This document shows, piece by piece, positions 24,929 to 32,372 of a DNA stretch of 64,000 nt. Source of the DNA: CAWBJO01 sp963789175 (GTDB lineage Bacteria; Pseudomonadota; Alphaproteobacteria; Rhizobiales; Aestuariivirgaceae); contig CAWBJO010000006.1 in the NCBI GenBank assembly GCA_963789175.1, positions 186,001-250,000 of the forward strand, given 5' to 3'. Numbering within the stretch: the first letter of the stretch is position 1; every line of letters begins with the position of its first letter. Below the pieces are notes generated by a model, which saw nothing but the letters and a program-made list of their open reading frames with translations, was not told where the DNA came from and ran no database searches. Both the position numbers and the translations under genes were made by a program.

Positions 24929-26880
24929 TCGTTTGCCCATGTGGTGGTCGCCTCGAAACCCGGCAAGGGCTGGGTGTCGGGTCGGCCGATCCTGGTCCAG
25001 CGGGCGATCCACTGGCCGCCGGCATCGTAGAAGGGAACAAGATAGGCGCCATTGACCAGCAGGCGGTCAAGGCTCCTCACCGCGGCAACGAAGTCCTCCC
25101 GCGTCACGGCCGTCAGGAGCGCGCTGATCATGCGGTCGACATTGGGATCGGCGATGCCCGGATAATTGCGCGTGCCTTCCACGGCACGTCCGGTGGCGCC
25201 GAAATAGAGCATCTGCTCGTTGCCGGGCGACAGAGAATTGTACCAGGTCGCCGGGATCATATCGTAGTCGTAGGTCTGCTGCATGCGCTGGAACTGCGCG
25301 GAATCGACGGTGCGGATCGTCGCCTCGACGCCGAGCTGCTTGAGGTTGCGCTGGTAGAAGAGCGCGATCTTCTCCTGTTCGCGGGTCTGAACGGAGATCG
25401 TGAATGCGAGGGGGGCGCGCGATTTCGCCTCGACCAGATGCGTGCCGTCGAGCACGTATCCTGCTTCCTGCAGCAGTGCGAGCGACTTGCGGAGATTGGA
25501 GCGGTCGCGGCCCGAACCGTCGCTTTTCGGCAGGCGGTAGGTGCCGTCGAGGATCGCCGGGTCGAGGTCCTTCGCGGCATCGCCGAGCAGCGTCCGCTCC
25601 TTCTCGCTCGCCGGCACACCGAAGGACGACAGTTCCGATCCGCCGTAGTACCCTTCCGTCCGCCGGTAGAGGTCGAAGAACAAATTCTTGTTCGCCCATT
25701 CGAAGTCGAAGGCATAGATCAGCGCGGCGCGGACGCGGCGGTCGGCGAAGACCGGCCGGCGGGTGTTGAAGGCGAAGCCGGACGCGGCGGCCGGCGAGCG
25801 CTGCACGACCTTCTCGAGGATCACCTGCCCGCTCTTGACCGCCGGGAAATCGTAGCCCGTCGACCAGCGGGTCGGGTCGGCCTCGATGCGGATATCGACG
25901 AGACCCTTCTTGAAGGCCTCGAAGGTGGCGTTGCTGTCGCGGAAATAATCGTAGCGGACGACGTCGAAGTTCCACAGGCCGCGGTTGATGGGAAGACGGT
26001 CGCCCCAGTAGTCCGGGTTCCGCTTGTAGGTGATGCCTTCCCCAGCCCGAACGCCGGTCATGATGTAGGGGCCTGAGCCGATCAGCGGTTCGAGGGTCGT
26101 CTTCTCGAAATCCTTTCCTTCCCAGGCATGCTTGGGGAGGATCGGCATAAGCCCGATGATCATCGGCAGCTCGCGGTCGCCGGCTTCCTGGTGGAAGACG
26201 ACGGTCAGGGGATCCGGGGTCTCGATCCGCACCACTTTGGAATAGGCGTTCTTGAAATTCGGCCGGCCGTGGTCGCGCAGGGTCTCCAGCGCGAAGACGA
26301 CGTCGGCCGAGGTCACCTGCTTTCCATCGGAGAACTTCGCCTCCGGCCTGAGGCGGAACGTTACGGTGGCAAAATCCGGGCTGACGTCGACGGTCTCGGC
26401 CAGCAGGCCGTAAAGCGCGAACGGCTCTTCCCAGTTGCGTCCGAGCAGGCTCTCGAAGGTGTAGGTGCGAACACCGGTCACCGCTTGGCCGAAGACGATG
26501 AAGGGATTGGTGGAATCGAATGTACCCGTCATTGCCTGGTTGAGGCGGCCGCCACGCGGGGCTCCGGGATTCGCATAGGGGAGGTGGGCGAAGTCGGGCG
26601 GCAAAGCGGGTTCGCCATGCATCGCCAGGCCGTGTTTCGGCGCTGCGACGGCATCGGGCGCCAGGGCTGTCGACCCGGCGAGGCACAGCGCCAGGACGGC
26701 ATGGCGAAGGCGCCGCGCGAACGGGAGGGTTCGGGGGAGTGCGGAGGGACTAGTGGGCGCGGCTGTGGCGCAGACGGTAGGCGCAAGCCTTCCTGTCGAA
26801 CCGCTCGAAATAGTCGGGAACCTGCGGATGCCGCACGGGCTCACCGGTGTTGTCGACGAGAAGGTTCTGCTCGGAAACAT
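24925..26880 (-). CDS. Extracellular solute-binding protein, family 5 (oligopeptide type)
   Basis: A periplasmic peptide/oligopeptide-type binding protein of about 600 residues after signal cleavage, similar in layout to YejA. It has HGLAMHGEPALPPDFAHLPY at the mature start, then TFRLRPEAKFSDGKQVTSAD, PLIGSGPYIMTGVRAGEGI, and DYWGDRLPINRGLWNFD. The signal peptide RRLRHAVLALCLAGSTALA is clear, but the start codon is not: no ATG, GTG or TTG lies between the stop of hspQ and the signal peptide. In-frame options are GTG 26844 or ATG 26880, both deep inside hspQ. Permease and ATPase genes of a YejABEF system are absent nearby, so it acts with components elsewhere or alone. Confidence 0.82.
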   Translation of the reverse strand: MFPSRTFSSTTPVSPCGIRRFPTISSGSTGRLAPTVCATAAPTSPSALPRTLPFARRLRHAVLALCLAGSTALAPDAVAAPKHGLAMHGEPALPPDFAHLPYANPGAPRGGRLNQAMTGTFDSTNPFIVFGQAVTGVRTYTFESLLGRNWEEPFALYGLLAETVDVSPDFATVTFRLRPEAKFSDGKQVTSADVVFALETLRDHGRPNFKNAYSKVVRIETPDPLTVVFHQEAGDRELPMIIGLMPILPKHAWEGKDFEKTTLEPLIGSGPYIMTGVRAGEGITYKRNPDYWGDRLPINRGLWNFDVVRYDYFRDSNATFEAFKKGLVDIRIEADPTRWSTGYDFPAVKSGQVILEKVVQRSPAAASGFAFNTRRPVFADRRVRAALIYAFDFEWANKNLFFDLYRRTEGYYGGSELSSFGVPASEKERTLLGDAAKDLDPAILDGTYRLPKSDGSGRDRSNLRKSLALLQEAGYVLDGTHLVEAKSRAPLAFTISVQTREQEKIALFYQRNLKQLGVEATIRTVDSAQFQRMQQTYDYDMIPATWYNSLSPGNEQMLYFGATGRAVEGTRNYPGIADPNVDRMISALLTAVTREDFVAAVRSLDRLLVNGAYLVPFYDAGGQWIARWTRIGRPDTQPLPGFEATTTWANE

Positions 26881-27100
26881 AAGCTACATATTCCGTCTCT
26901 TCGTTCTCGGCAAAGAGATGATAGAACGGCTGATCCTTGCGAGGACGAATATCCTCCGGGATCGACAGCCACCACTCCTCCGTATTCGAAAAGACCGGAT
27001 CCACATCGAATATGACGCCGCGGAAAGAAAACAGGCGGTGCTTCACGACCTGACCGATCTGAAACTTTGCGTCTCGGCTGACTTCAGTCATTTCCCTCAT
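26750..27100 (-). CDS. hspQ: Heat shock protein HspQ (hemimethylated-DNA-binding, YccV family)
   Basis: A 116-residue protein with the HspQ/YccV core: AKFQIGQVVKHRLFSFRGVI, FDVDPVFSNTEEWWLSIP, DQPFYHLFAENEETEYVAYV and EQNLLVDNTGEPVRHPQ. Members bind hemimethylated DNA in vitro and help Lon/ClpS-type proteolysis in enterobacteria. The start could be the first ATG or ATG at codon 4. The downstream solute-binding protein gene follows the stop directly, so they may be co-transcribed. No clear heat-shock sigma promoter was recognised upstream. Confidence 0.9.
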   Translation of the reverse strand: MREMTEVSRDAKFQIGQVVKHRLFSFRGVIFDVDPVFSNTEEWWLSIPEDIRPRKDQPFYHLFAENEETEYVAYVSEQNLLVDNTGEPVRHPQVPDYFERFDRKACAYRLRHSRAH

Positions 27101-27213
27101 GCTCCCTCGCTTTCTTGCCGTGCGCTGGCCGAATCTGCAAGGGGAACGGCCGGATACTATAAATCGCAGGTTACCGCCGTTTTTCGCTAATCAAAATTAA
27201 ACAGGAGTTCATC

Positions 27214-27243
27214 ATGACCAATTGTCGCTACCGTCGGATGTAA
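27214..27243 (+). CDS. Possible leader peptide MTNCRYRRM
   Basis: A nine-codon ORF, MTNCRYRRM, with a strong ribosome site: the AGGAGTTCATCATG context is identical to that of the BA14K gene at 31816. It lies 86 bp before the small gene at 27329. Such short ORFs with good ribosome sites often control a downstream gene. No attenuator hairpin with a T-run was clearly seen, so this is tentative. Confidence 0.35.
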   Translation: MTNCRYRRM

Positions 27244-27328
27244 AAGGGTTTTTCCACCCAACCCCGCCTTGAAAGCGTCATACAAAAAAAGAAGAGTGTT
27301 GCCGGGACGCCATTCGAGGAGGCTTGTC

Positions 27329-27580
27329 ATGGCGGCGGCACAGCATAACTCCAGTCAGTCGTATAGTCCGGTTGCGCTTGCCGACCTGCAGAAGGTCTTC
27401 GACAGTGCGTGGGACCATCTCGTGACGACAGGCAGCCCGCTTGCCGAGGCATCACGGGCGACGAGCACCCGCGACGTGCTGGCGCGCGAAGTCATCTCAT
27501 GCGGCGAGCGCGGCCTCGCTCACGACGACATGGTGGCATGCGTTCTCGAAGGCATCAACGCATCGTACTTGGAAGGTTAG
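27329..27580 (+). CDS. Small hypothetical protein
   Basis: An 83-residue soluble protein starting MAAAQHNSSQSYSPVALADL. It is helical, with ALADLQKVFDSAWDHLVTTG, ATSTRDVLAREVISCGERG and LAHDDMVACVLEGINASYL. GAGGAGG upstream fixes the start at 27329. Its tail overlaps the convergent hydroxylase gene by 26 bp. No family or function was recognised, but the codon pattern is that of a real gene. Confidence 0.6.
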   Translation: MAAAQHNSSQSYSPVALADLQKVFDSAWDHLVTTGSPLAEASRATSTRDVLAREVISCGERGLAHDDMVACVLEGINASYLEG

Positions 27581-28748
27581 AGGACGGCTCCAGCCCCTCC
27601 CGCATCGCCAGGCGCCGCAGGAACGACAGGCGATCGACGGCCGCAAGGGCAGCGATCCGGGCCAGGCGCACCGGCAGGAAATCGCTGAGGAGCGACCGGT
27701 TGAAAGAGTGAATGACGACCTGGCGCGGGATAACGTCCTGTCGCCGGCGCCGGCTATATTCCTTCACCAGCTCACGGGGGGCGGAGGCCCGCCGGCTCAG
27801 CGCCGCAGCGAGGAGTTCCGCCGCCGTGGCGGCGTCGCGAAAACTCATGTTCAGTCCCTGGGCGCCGATCGGCGGCACGGCGTGCGCCGCCTCGCCGACG
27901 AGGAGAAGGCGCTCGAAGCCGAACTCAACGGCGAGAAGACCGCGCATGGGAATGAGAGCCCGGGGAACGGCCGCTTCGACGAGGCCGAGATCTCCATGGA
28001 TGGCAATCTGCAGCTCACGGGCGAATGCCTCCGGCGTCATGTCGCGAAGCGCCGCGGCGCGCGCCGGCCGCTCGAGCCAGACGAGGCCCGACACGGCGCC
28101 GGGCAGGGGCACCGTCGTCAGCGGTCCCGCCTGGCGATGGTATTCGGTGGAAACGCCGCGATGGGCGGCCGAGTGCGAGAAGCGCGTCGCCAGCGCCATC
28201 TGGTCGTACGACCATCGCTCGGTCGCGATGCCGAACGAGGCGCGCAGCACGGAGTCGATTCCGTCGGCGGCGATGGCGAAGCGGGCCTCCATCGTCGTGC
28301 CGTCGTCCAGGGCCACCGATACCGACTCGGATTCCAGGCGTGCCTTGGTGCAGGCGGCCACTCGAAATACGACGCCGAGCCCGGCACACAGGTCCCGGAG
28401 GGCGGCTTGAAGAGTGGCGAGGGGCAGGTTCCAGCCAAAGGCGTCGAGCCCCAGCTCGGCCGAGGCGAACACCAGGGTAGGCGCCGACAGGAAGCCGCCG
28501 GTATCGTCAACGATCTTCAGCTGGACGAGAGGTTCGGCCTCGCGCTCGACCCGAGGCCACAGATCGAGATACTTGAGAAGCCGCACGGTCGGCTGCATGA
28601 GGGCGACGGTGCGCGTGTCCGCATCCCTCGGCGGGGGAGCGACGACGGCGACCCGATACCCCTCCTTGGCGAGAAGGGCAGCCGCCGCCAATCCTGAAGG
28701 TCCGCTTCCGGCCACGCAGACGTCGTAGAGATCGGCTTGCACGCTCAT
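27555..28748 (-). CDS. UbiH/UbiF-type FAD-dependent hydroxylase
   Basis: A 397-residue flavoprotein monooxygenase. The N-terminal dinucleotide-binding motif is VCVAGSGPSGLAAAALL, a GxGxxG variant. The second FAD motif is LLLVGEAAHAVPPIGAQGLN, typical of the UbiH/COQ6 family that hydroxylates the ubiquinone ring. Which ring position it modifies cannot be stated. It starts 25 bp from the divergent DUF2182 gene, so the two share a very short promoter region. The C-terminus (EPSSNLPSTMR) is poorly conserved and overlaps the convergent small gene. Confidence 0.88.
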   Translation of the reverse strand: MSVQADLYDVCVAGSGPSGLAAAALLAKEGYRVAVVAPPPRDADTRTVALMQPTVRLLKYLDLWPRVEREAEPLVQLKIVDDTGGFLSAPTLVFASAELGLDAFGWNLPLATLQAALRDLCAGLGVVFRVAACTKARLESESVSVALDDGTTMEARFAIAADGIDSVLRASFGIATERWSYDQMALATRFSHSAAHRGVSTEYHRQAGPLTTVPLPGAVSGLVWLERPARAAALRDMTPEAFARELQIAIHGDLGLVEAAVPRALIPMRGLLAVEFGFERLLLVGEAAHAVPPIGAQGLNMSFRDAATAAELLAAALSRRASAPRELVKEYSRRRRQDVIPRQVVIHSFNRSLLSDFLPVRLARIAALAAVDRLSFLRRLAMREGLEPSSNLPSTMR

Positions 28749-28773
28749 GGAACTCTGTTAGTTTCCGCGCCCG

Positions 28774-29544
28774 ATGGCGGTCCAAGCCGACGATATAAAC
28801 CTTCTGCGGGCCATTGCCAGACGGCCGCGCATTCTCCTGGCCGTGTGCCTCGTGGCGATCGCGCTTCCGGTGGCCGGCGCGATCCCGACGGGCGAGCCGG
28901 GGGCGTTCCTCGCATGGATCTGCAGCGGCGACGGCGCGCTGCCGGGATCGATGGGAACGGGCGGCATCCTGGCCATGTGGCTCGGCATGACTTTCGCCAT
29001 GATGCTGCCGGCCGCGCTGCCCATGGTGTCCGCCTATGCCGACATCTCCGACGCGGCGCGGGCGAAGGCGATCGCGATCGTTCCAATCTTCGTCCTGCTT
29101 CTCGGATACATGACGGTGTGGGCCGCGTTCTCCTTCGCCATGGGGCTGCTGCAGGCGACGGCGGCGGCGAAGCTGGTCGCGCTGCCCGAGACGCGGCTTG
29201 CATCCGCGGCCCTGTTCCTCGCCGCCGGGCTCTACCAGTTCGCGCCGCTCAAGCACGCCTGCCTGACGAAATGCCGCCAGCCCATGCCGTTCTTCCTGCA
29301 GCGCTGGACGGACCGCCATGCCGGAGTCTACGTCATGGGTCTGGAGCAGGGAGCGCTTTGCCTCGGGTGCTGCTGGGCGCTCATGACCCTGATGTTCGCA
29401 GCCGGCGCCATGAACGTCGCGTGGATGGCGGGGCTCGCCACGGTCATGCTGCTCGAGAAGACCCTCGCCGATCCGCGGCCGCTGAGCTACGGAGTGGGCG
29501 CCGGGCTCGTCGCGGCCGGACTTGCCGCCTTCGCCACCGGATAG
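28774..29544 (+). CDS. DUF2182 membrane protein
   Basis: A 256-residue integral membrane protein with about seven helices. The conserved DUF2182 features are present: a WLGMTFAMMLPAALPMVSAY helix, the KHACLTKCRQP cysteine motif in the loop after YQFAPL, and LGCCWALMTLMFAAGAMN. The cysteine, histidine and methionine distribution suggests metal handling, but the family has no established function. It is followed 13 bp later by DUF1326, a common partner of this family. Confidence 0.88.
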   Translation: MAVQADDINLLRAIARRPRILLAVCLVAIALPVAGAIPTGEPGAFLAWICSGDGALPGSMGTGGILAMWLGMTFAMMLPAALPMVSAYADISDAARAKAIAIVPIFVLLLGYMTVWAAFSFAMGLLQATAAAKLVALPETRLASAALFLAAGLYQFAPLKHACLTKCRQPMPFFLQRWTDRHAGVYVMGLEQGALCLGCCWALMTLMFAAGAMNVAWMAGLATVMLLEKTLADPRPLSYGVGAGLVAAGLAAFATG

Positions 29545-29557
29545 ACAGGAACATTCC

Positions 29558-30175
29558 ATGCAAGCCAACGAACCCTGGCACATCAAAGGCGAGCTCATGC
29601 TGTCGTGCAATTGCACGGTCTTCTGCCCGTGCGTGCTGTCGCTCGGCAAGCATCCGCCGACGGAGGGGTACTGCCAGACCTGGGCCGGCATGCGCATCGA
29701 TTCCGGCGCCTATGGCGAGGTCGATCTCGGCAACATCAATCTCGGCCTCGTGATCGAAATCCCGGGCCAGATGAGCCGCGGCAACTGGTCGGCGGGCGTG
29801 TTCATCGACAACTCGGCATCGGTCTACCAGGTCAAGGCGCTGACGCGCATCCTGTCGGGCCAGGCGCGGGGGACCACGCATCTCCTCTCCATCCTGGTCG
29901 GCCGCTTCCTCGGCGTGTGGCAGGAGGATGTGCGCTACGAGGTGGATGGCGACGTCCGGCGCTTCTCGATCCCGAAAATCGTCGATGGCGAGATCCGGCC
30001 GGTGCCGGGGGTTCGGCCGGGCACGCACACCACCATCGAGAACAGCCAGTACTGGATCGGGCCGCAGATCATCATCGCCCAGGCGGCCAAGAGCCGGTTC
30101 CGCTTCCAGGGTCGGAACTGGGATTTCCAGGGCCGCTCGGCCGAGATCTGCAAGGTCGACTGGAAGGGGCCGTAA
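29558..30175 (+). CDS. DUF1326 protein with CxCxxxCxC cluster
   Basis: A 205-residue soluble-looking protein starting MQANEPWHIKGELMLSCNCT. The DUF1326 hallmark is the cysteine cluster LSCNCTVFCPCVLSLG with EGYCQTW soon after, followed by a beta-rich body (GNINLGLVIEIPGQMSRGNW, VFIDNSASVYQVKALTRIL). The clustered cysteines look like a soft-metal site. It is almost certainly co-expressed with DUF2182 upstream. Members are uncharacterised; no signal peptide is visible, so it is likely cytoplasmic. Confidence 0.88.
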   Translation: MQANEPWHIKGELMLSCNCTVFCPCVLSLGKHPPTEGYCQTWAGMRIDSGAYGEVDLGNINLGLVIEIPGQMSRGNWSAGVFIDNSASVYQVKALTRILSGQARGTTHLLSILVGRFLGVWQEDVRYEVDGDVRRFSIPKIVDGEIRPVPGVRPGTHTTIENSQYWIGPQIIIAQAAKSRFRFQGRNWDFQGRSAEICKVDWKGP

Positions 30176-30178
30176 GCC

Positions 30179-30793
30179 TCAGCCGTGCGGCCGGGTTGCG
30201 ACCATGGACGGCCGTTCGGCGAAGTTTCCGTACCATGCGGCGAGTGCCGGATGGGGGCTGCGCCAGTCGAACTCCGGGTGGCGGAAGTCGAGATAGCCCA
30301 GGGCCGCGCCCACCGCGATGCTGCCCATGGTGACGCCCTTGAGCTCCGGCATCCAGCGGCGTTCGAGATCGGCGGCGGCACGCAGCAGGCGCTGCTGCTG
30401 GCGTGAGACGTAGTCGGGCCAGCGCAGCGCATCGGGCCGCAACGCCGCCTCGTAGCGCAGAAGGACCGCCGTGTCCGCCATGCCCTGGCCAAGCGCCTGC
30501 AGCGTCATGATCCGGAAGCGGCGCACGGGCTCGTCGGGGAGCAGACGCTTGTCGCCGGCGTGGTGGCAGAGATATTCGCAGATGACGCGGGAATCGTAGA
30601 GGACATGGCCGTGATCGGTGACGAGGGCCGGAACGCGGCCGAGCGGATTGTCGCCGGCCAGCCGGTCGTGCTCGACGACGGGGGAGAATGTTCCGACCGG
30701 CACCAGGGAGATCTCGTCGACGATCTCTGTCTCATGCGCGGTCACGAGGCACATGCGCACGAAGGGCGATGCGGAATGATGATGGAGCTTCAT
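30179..30793 (-). CDS. Glutathione S-transferase family protein
   Basis: A 204-residue protein of the GST family. The thioredoxin-like N-terminal domain has KLHHHSASPFVRMCLVTA with a Ser (S7) as the likely catalytic residue, then GRVPALVTDHGHVLYDSRVI with the cis-Pro and the D-S glutathione-binding pair. The helical C-terminal domain starts around residue 85. It conjugates or reduces with glutathione in the cytoplasm; the substrate is unknown. The start at 30793 was chosen because the fold begins there. It is convergent with DUF1326, 4 bp apart. Confidence 0.87.
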   Translation of the reverse strand: MKLHHHSASPFVRMCLVTAHETEIVDEISLVPVGTFSPVVEHDRLAGDNPLGRVPALVTDHGHVLYDSRVICEYLCHHAGDKRLLPDEPVRRFRIMTLQALGQGMADTAVLLRYEAALRPDALRWPDYVSRQQQRLLRAAADLERRWMPELKGVTMGSIAVGAALGYLDFRHPEFDWRSPHPALAAWYGNFAERPSMVATRPHG

Positions 30794-30856
30794 GGGCGCG
30801 AGCCTTCCGGCAGCGCTCCATCCTAAACCCACGAAAACGGTAATGCCAAATGACAA

Positions 30857-30882
30857 CGGCGCGGGACCTGCATCCCGCGCCG
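30857..30882 (-). terminator. GC-rich hairpin after peroxiredoxin gene
   Basis: Perfect 10-bp inverted repeat CGGCGCGGGA/TCCCGCGCCG with a 6-nt loop, followed on the minus strand by TTGTCATTT. It lies about 20 bp past the peroxiredoxin stop and would insulate the GST gene downstream. Confidence 0.65.
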
Positions 30883-30901
30883 CTGGCGAAAGTCCGTCCG
30901 G

Positions 30902-31570
30902 CTAGTTGCGGGCGCCGGGCTGCGAGACGTAGCGCAGGTAGGGCTTCAGCGCCTTCCAGCCCTTGGGGAACTTCTCCTTGGCCTGCTCGTCGGTGACCGA
31001 CGCCAGGATGATCACGTCCTCGCCCTGTTTCCAGTTGGCGGGGGTGGCGACCGAGTGATTGGCGGTGAGCTGCAGGGAGTCGATGACGCGCAGGATCTCG
31101 TCGAAGTTCCGGCCGGTCGTCATCGGATAGGTGAGGATCATCTTGATCTTCTTGTCCGGCGCGATGACCAGCACGTTGCGCACGGTGGCATTGTCGGCCG
31201 CGGTGCGGCCCTTGGCATCGCCCGACGCATTGGGATGGATCATGCCGTAGAGCTTCGCCACGGTCAGGTCGCTGTCGCCGATCATGGGATAGTTGACGGC
31301 GCTGCCGGTCGTCTCCTGGATGTCCTTCTTCCAGCGATTGTGGTCGTCGACGGAATCGACGGAGATGCCGATCAGCTTCACGCCGCGCTTGTCGAACTCG
31401 TGCTTCATCTTGGCCATCGAGCCGAGCTCGGTGGTGCAGACGGGGGTGAAGTCCTTCGGGTGCGAGACGAGCACCGCCCAGGACCCATTGATGTAGTCGT
31501 GGAACTTGATGCGGCCCTCGGTGGTGTCGGCCTCGAAATCGGGGGCGACGTCGCCCAGCTGCAATGCCAT
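30902..31570 (-). CDS. Peroxiredoxin, Prx6 (1-Cys type)
   Basis: A 222-residue thioredoxin-fold peroxidase. The peroxidatic cysteine sits in SHPKDFTPVCTTELG near residue 45, and the conserved Arg lies in the RNVLVIAPDKKI region. The long C-terminal domain (SVATPANWKQGEDVIILASV, PKGWKALKPYLRYV) identifies the Prx6/AhpC-TSA subfamily. It reduces H2O2 or organic peroxides. The start at 31570 is fixed by AAGGAGGC at the right spacing. It is divergent from the BA14K gene. Confidence 0.93.
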   Translation of the reverse strand: MALQLGDVAPDFEADTTEGRIKFHDYINGSWAVLVSHPKDFTPVCTTELGSMAKMKHEFDKRGVKLIGISVDSVDDHNRWKKDIQETTGSAVNYPMIGDSDLTVAKLYGMIHPNASGDAKGRTAADNATVRNVLVIAPDKKIKMILTYPMTTGRNFDEILRVIDSLQLTANHSVATPANWKQGEDVIILASVTDEQAKEKFPKGWKALKPYLRYVSQPGARN

Positions 31571-31815
31571 TGGGAAAGCCTCCTTCTCGTTATCGTTTGA
31601 AGCGCGTCTTATAGCGCCGCGACCGTTCGGAATAAAGAACAAAGTCGCCGGAACGCAGCGTCACTCTGGCATATTCCGGCCGGTTTCGCGGCGGAATCTT
31701 GTCATGGGGACAACTCCCACGTCTTTCCGGAACCATACCCTCCAGCACGAGTTGACCCGCCGAAGGGCGTTCAGGGAGAGAGGACTGACCGCCCGCTCAC
31801 AAAAAGGAGTTCATC

Positions 31816-32265
31816 ATGTTCAAGCTCAAGGCACTCTCGCTCGGTGCGGCCGCTCTGTTCGCAGGCACGGTGTTTGCGACGTCGGCGGGCGCCCTTACGC
31901 TCGCGCCCACTCCCGGCATCTCCGTCGAGAAACCGGGCGTCGAGCTCGTAGCGAATAAGAAGTGGTACTACAACAAGAACAAGCACGGGCAGCGCTTCCA
32001 CCGTCGCGACCGGCATCACCGGTTCCATTTCGACGGTTTCTGGTACGCCTCGCCGTTCTGGCTCGGGGCACCCTACGCCTACAACAGCTACGACGACGGC
32101 TATCCGTACGGCTACGATGACGACTACGACGACGGGTATGCGCTCTATGCCGGCGATGACGATCACGTCGCCGCGTGCTTCGCCCGTTATCGTTCGTACG
32201 ATCCGGCAACCGACAGCTACATGGGCTATGACGGCCTCCGGCATCGCTGCCGCGTCGGCTACTAG
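31816..32265 (+). CDS. BA14K-family exported protein
   Basis: A 149-residue protein with a signal peptide (MFKLKALSLGAAALFAGTVF, cleaved near AGA-LT). A basic His-rich middle (KKWYYNKNKHGQRFHRRDR) and a Tyr/Asp-rich section (YDDGYPYGYDDDYDDGYAL) follow. The C-terminus carries the BA14K motif: HVAACFARYRSYDPATDSY and GLRHRCRV. The family was named from a Brucella immunoreactive protein with lectin-like activity. AAAGGAG precedes the start. An imperfect EcfG-like promoter (GGAAC-N16-AGTT at 31729-31753) lies upstream. Confidence 0.85.
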   Translation: MFKLKALSLGAAALFAGTVFATSAGALTLAPTPGISVEKPGVELVANKKWYYNKNKHGQRFHRRDRHHRFHFDGFWYASPFWLGAPYAYNSYDDGYPYGYDDDYDDGYALYAGDDDHVAACFARYRSYDPATDSYMGYDGLRHRCRVGY

Positions 32266-32283
32266 CCGGATCTAAAGAGACTT

Positions 32284-32310
32284 CTCACCGCACGAGCATC
32301 CCGCGGTGAG
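32284..32310. terminator. Hairpin after BA14K gene
   Basis: Perfect 8-bp stem CTCACCGC/GCGGTGAG with an 11-nt loop just past the BA14K stop. It has no T-run; it probably acts with the stronger hairpin that follows. Confidence 0.45.
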
Positions 32311-32315
32311 CCTAC

Positions 32316-32360
32316 TCCCCCGTTTCCTTCCTACTCCCCTCACACGGAAGGAACGGGGGA
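32316..32360. terminator. Long terminator hairpin between convergent genes
   Basis: TCCCCCGTTTCCTTCC pairs with GGAAGGAACGGGGGA over 15 bp with one bulged T. On the + strand it is followed by TCTTCTTT, so it should terminate BA14K transcription and probably also the convergent oxidoreductase gene. Confidence 0.7.
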
Positions 32361-32372
32361 TCTTCTTTCGCC

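Noticed and set aside
31729..31753. EcfG-like promoter before the BA14K gene (GGAAC-N16-AGTT)
   Set aside because: The -10 element mismatches the CGTT consensus at its first base; kept only as a remark in the BA14K entry.
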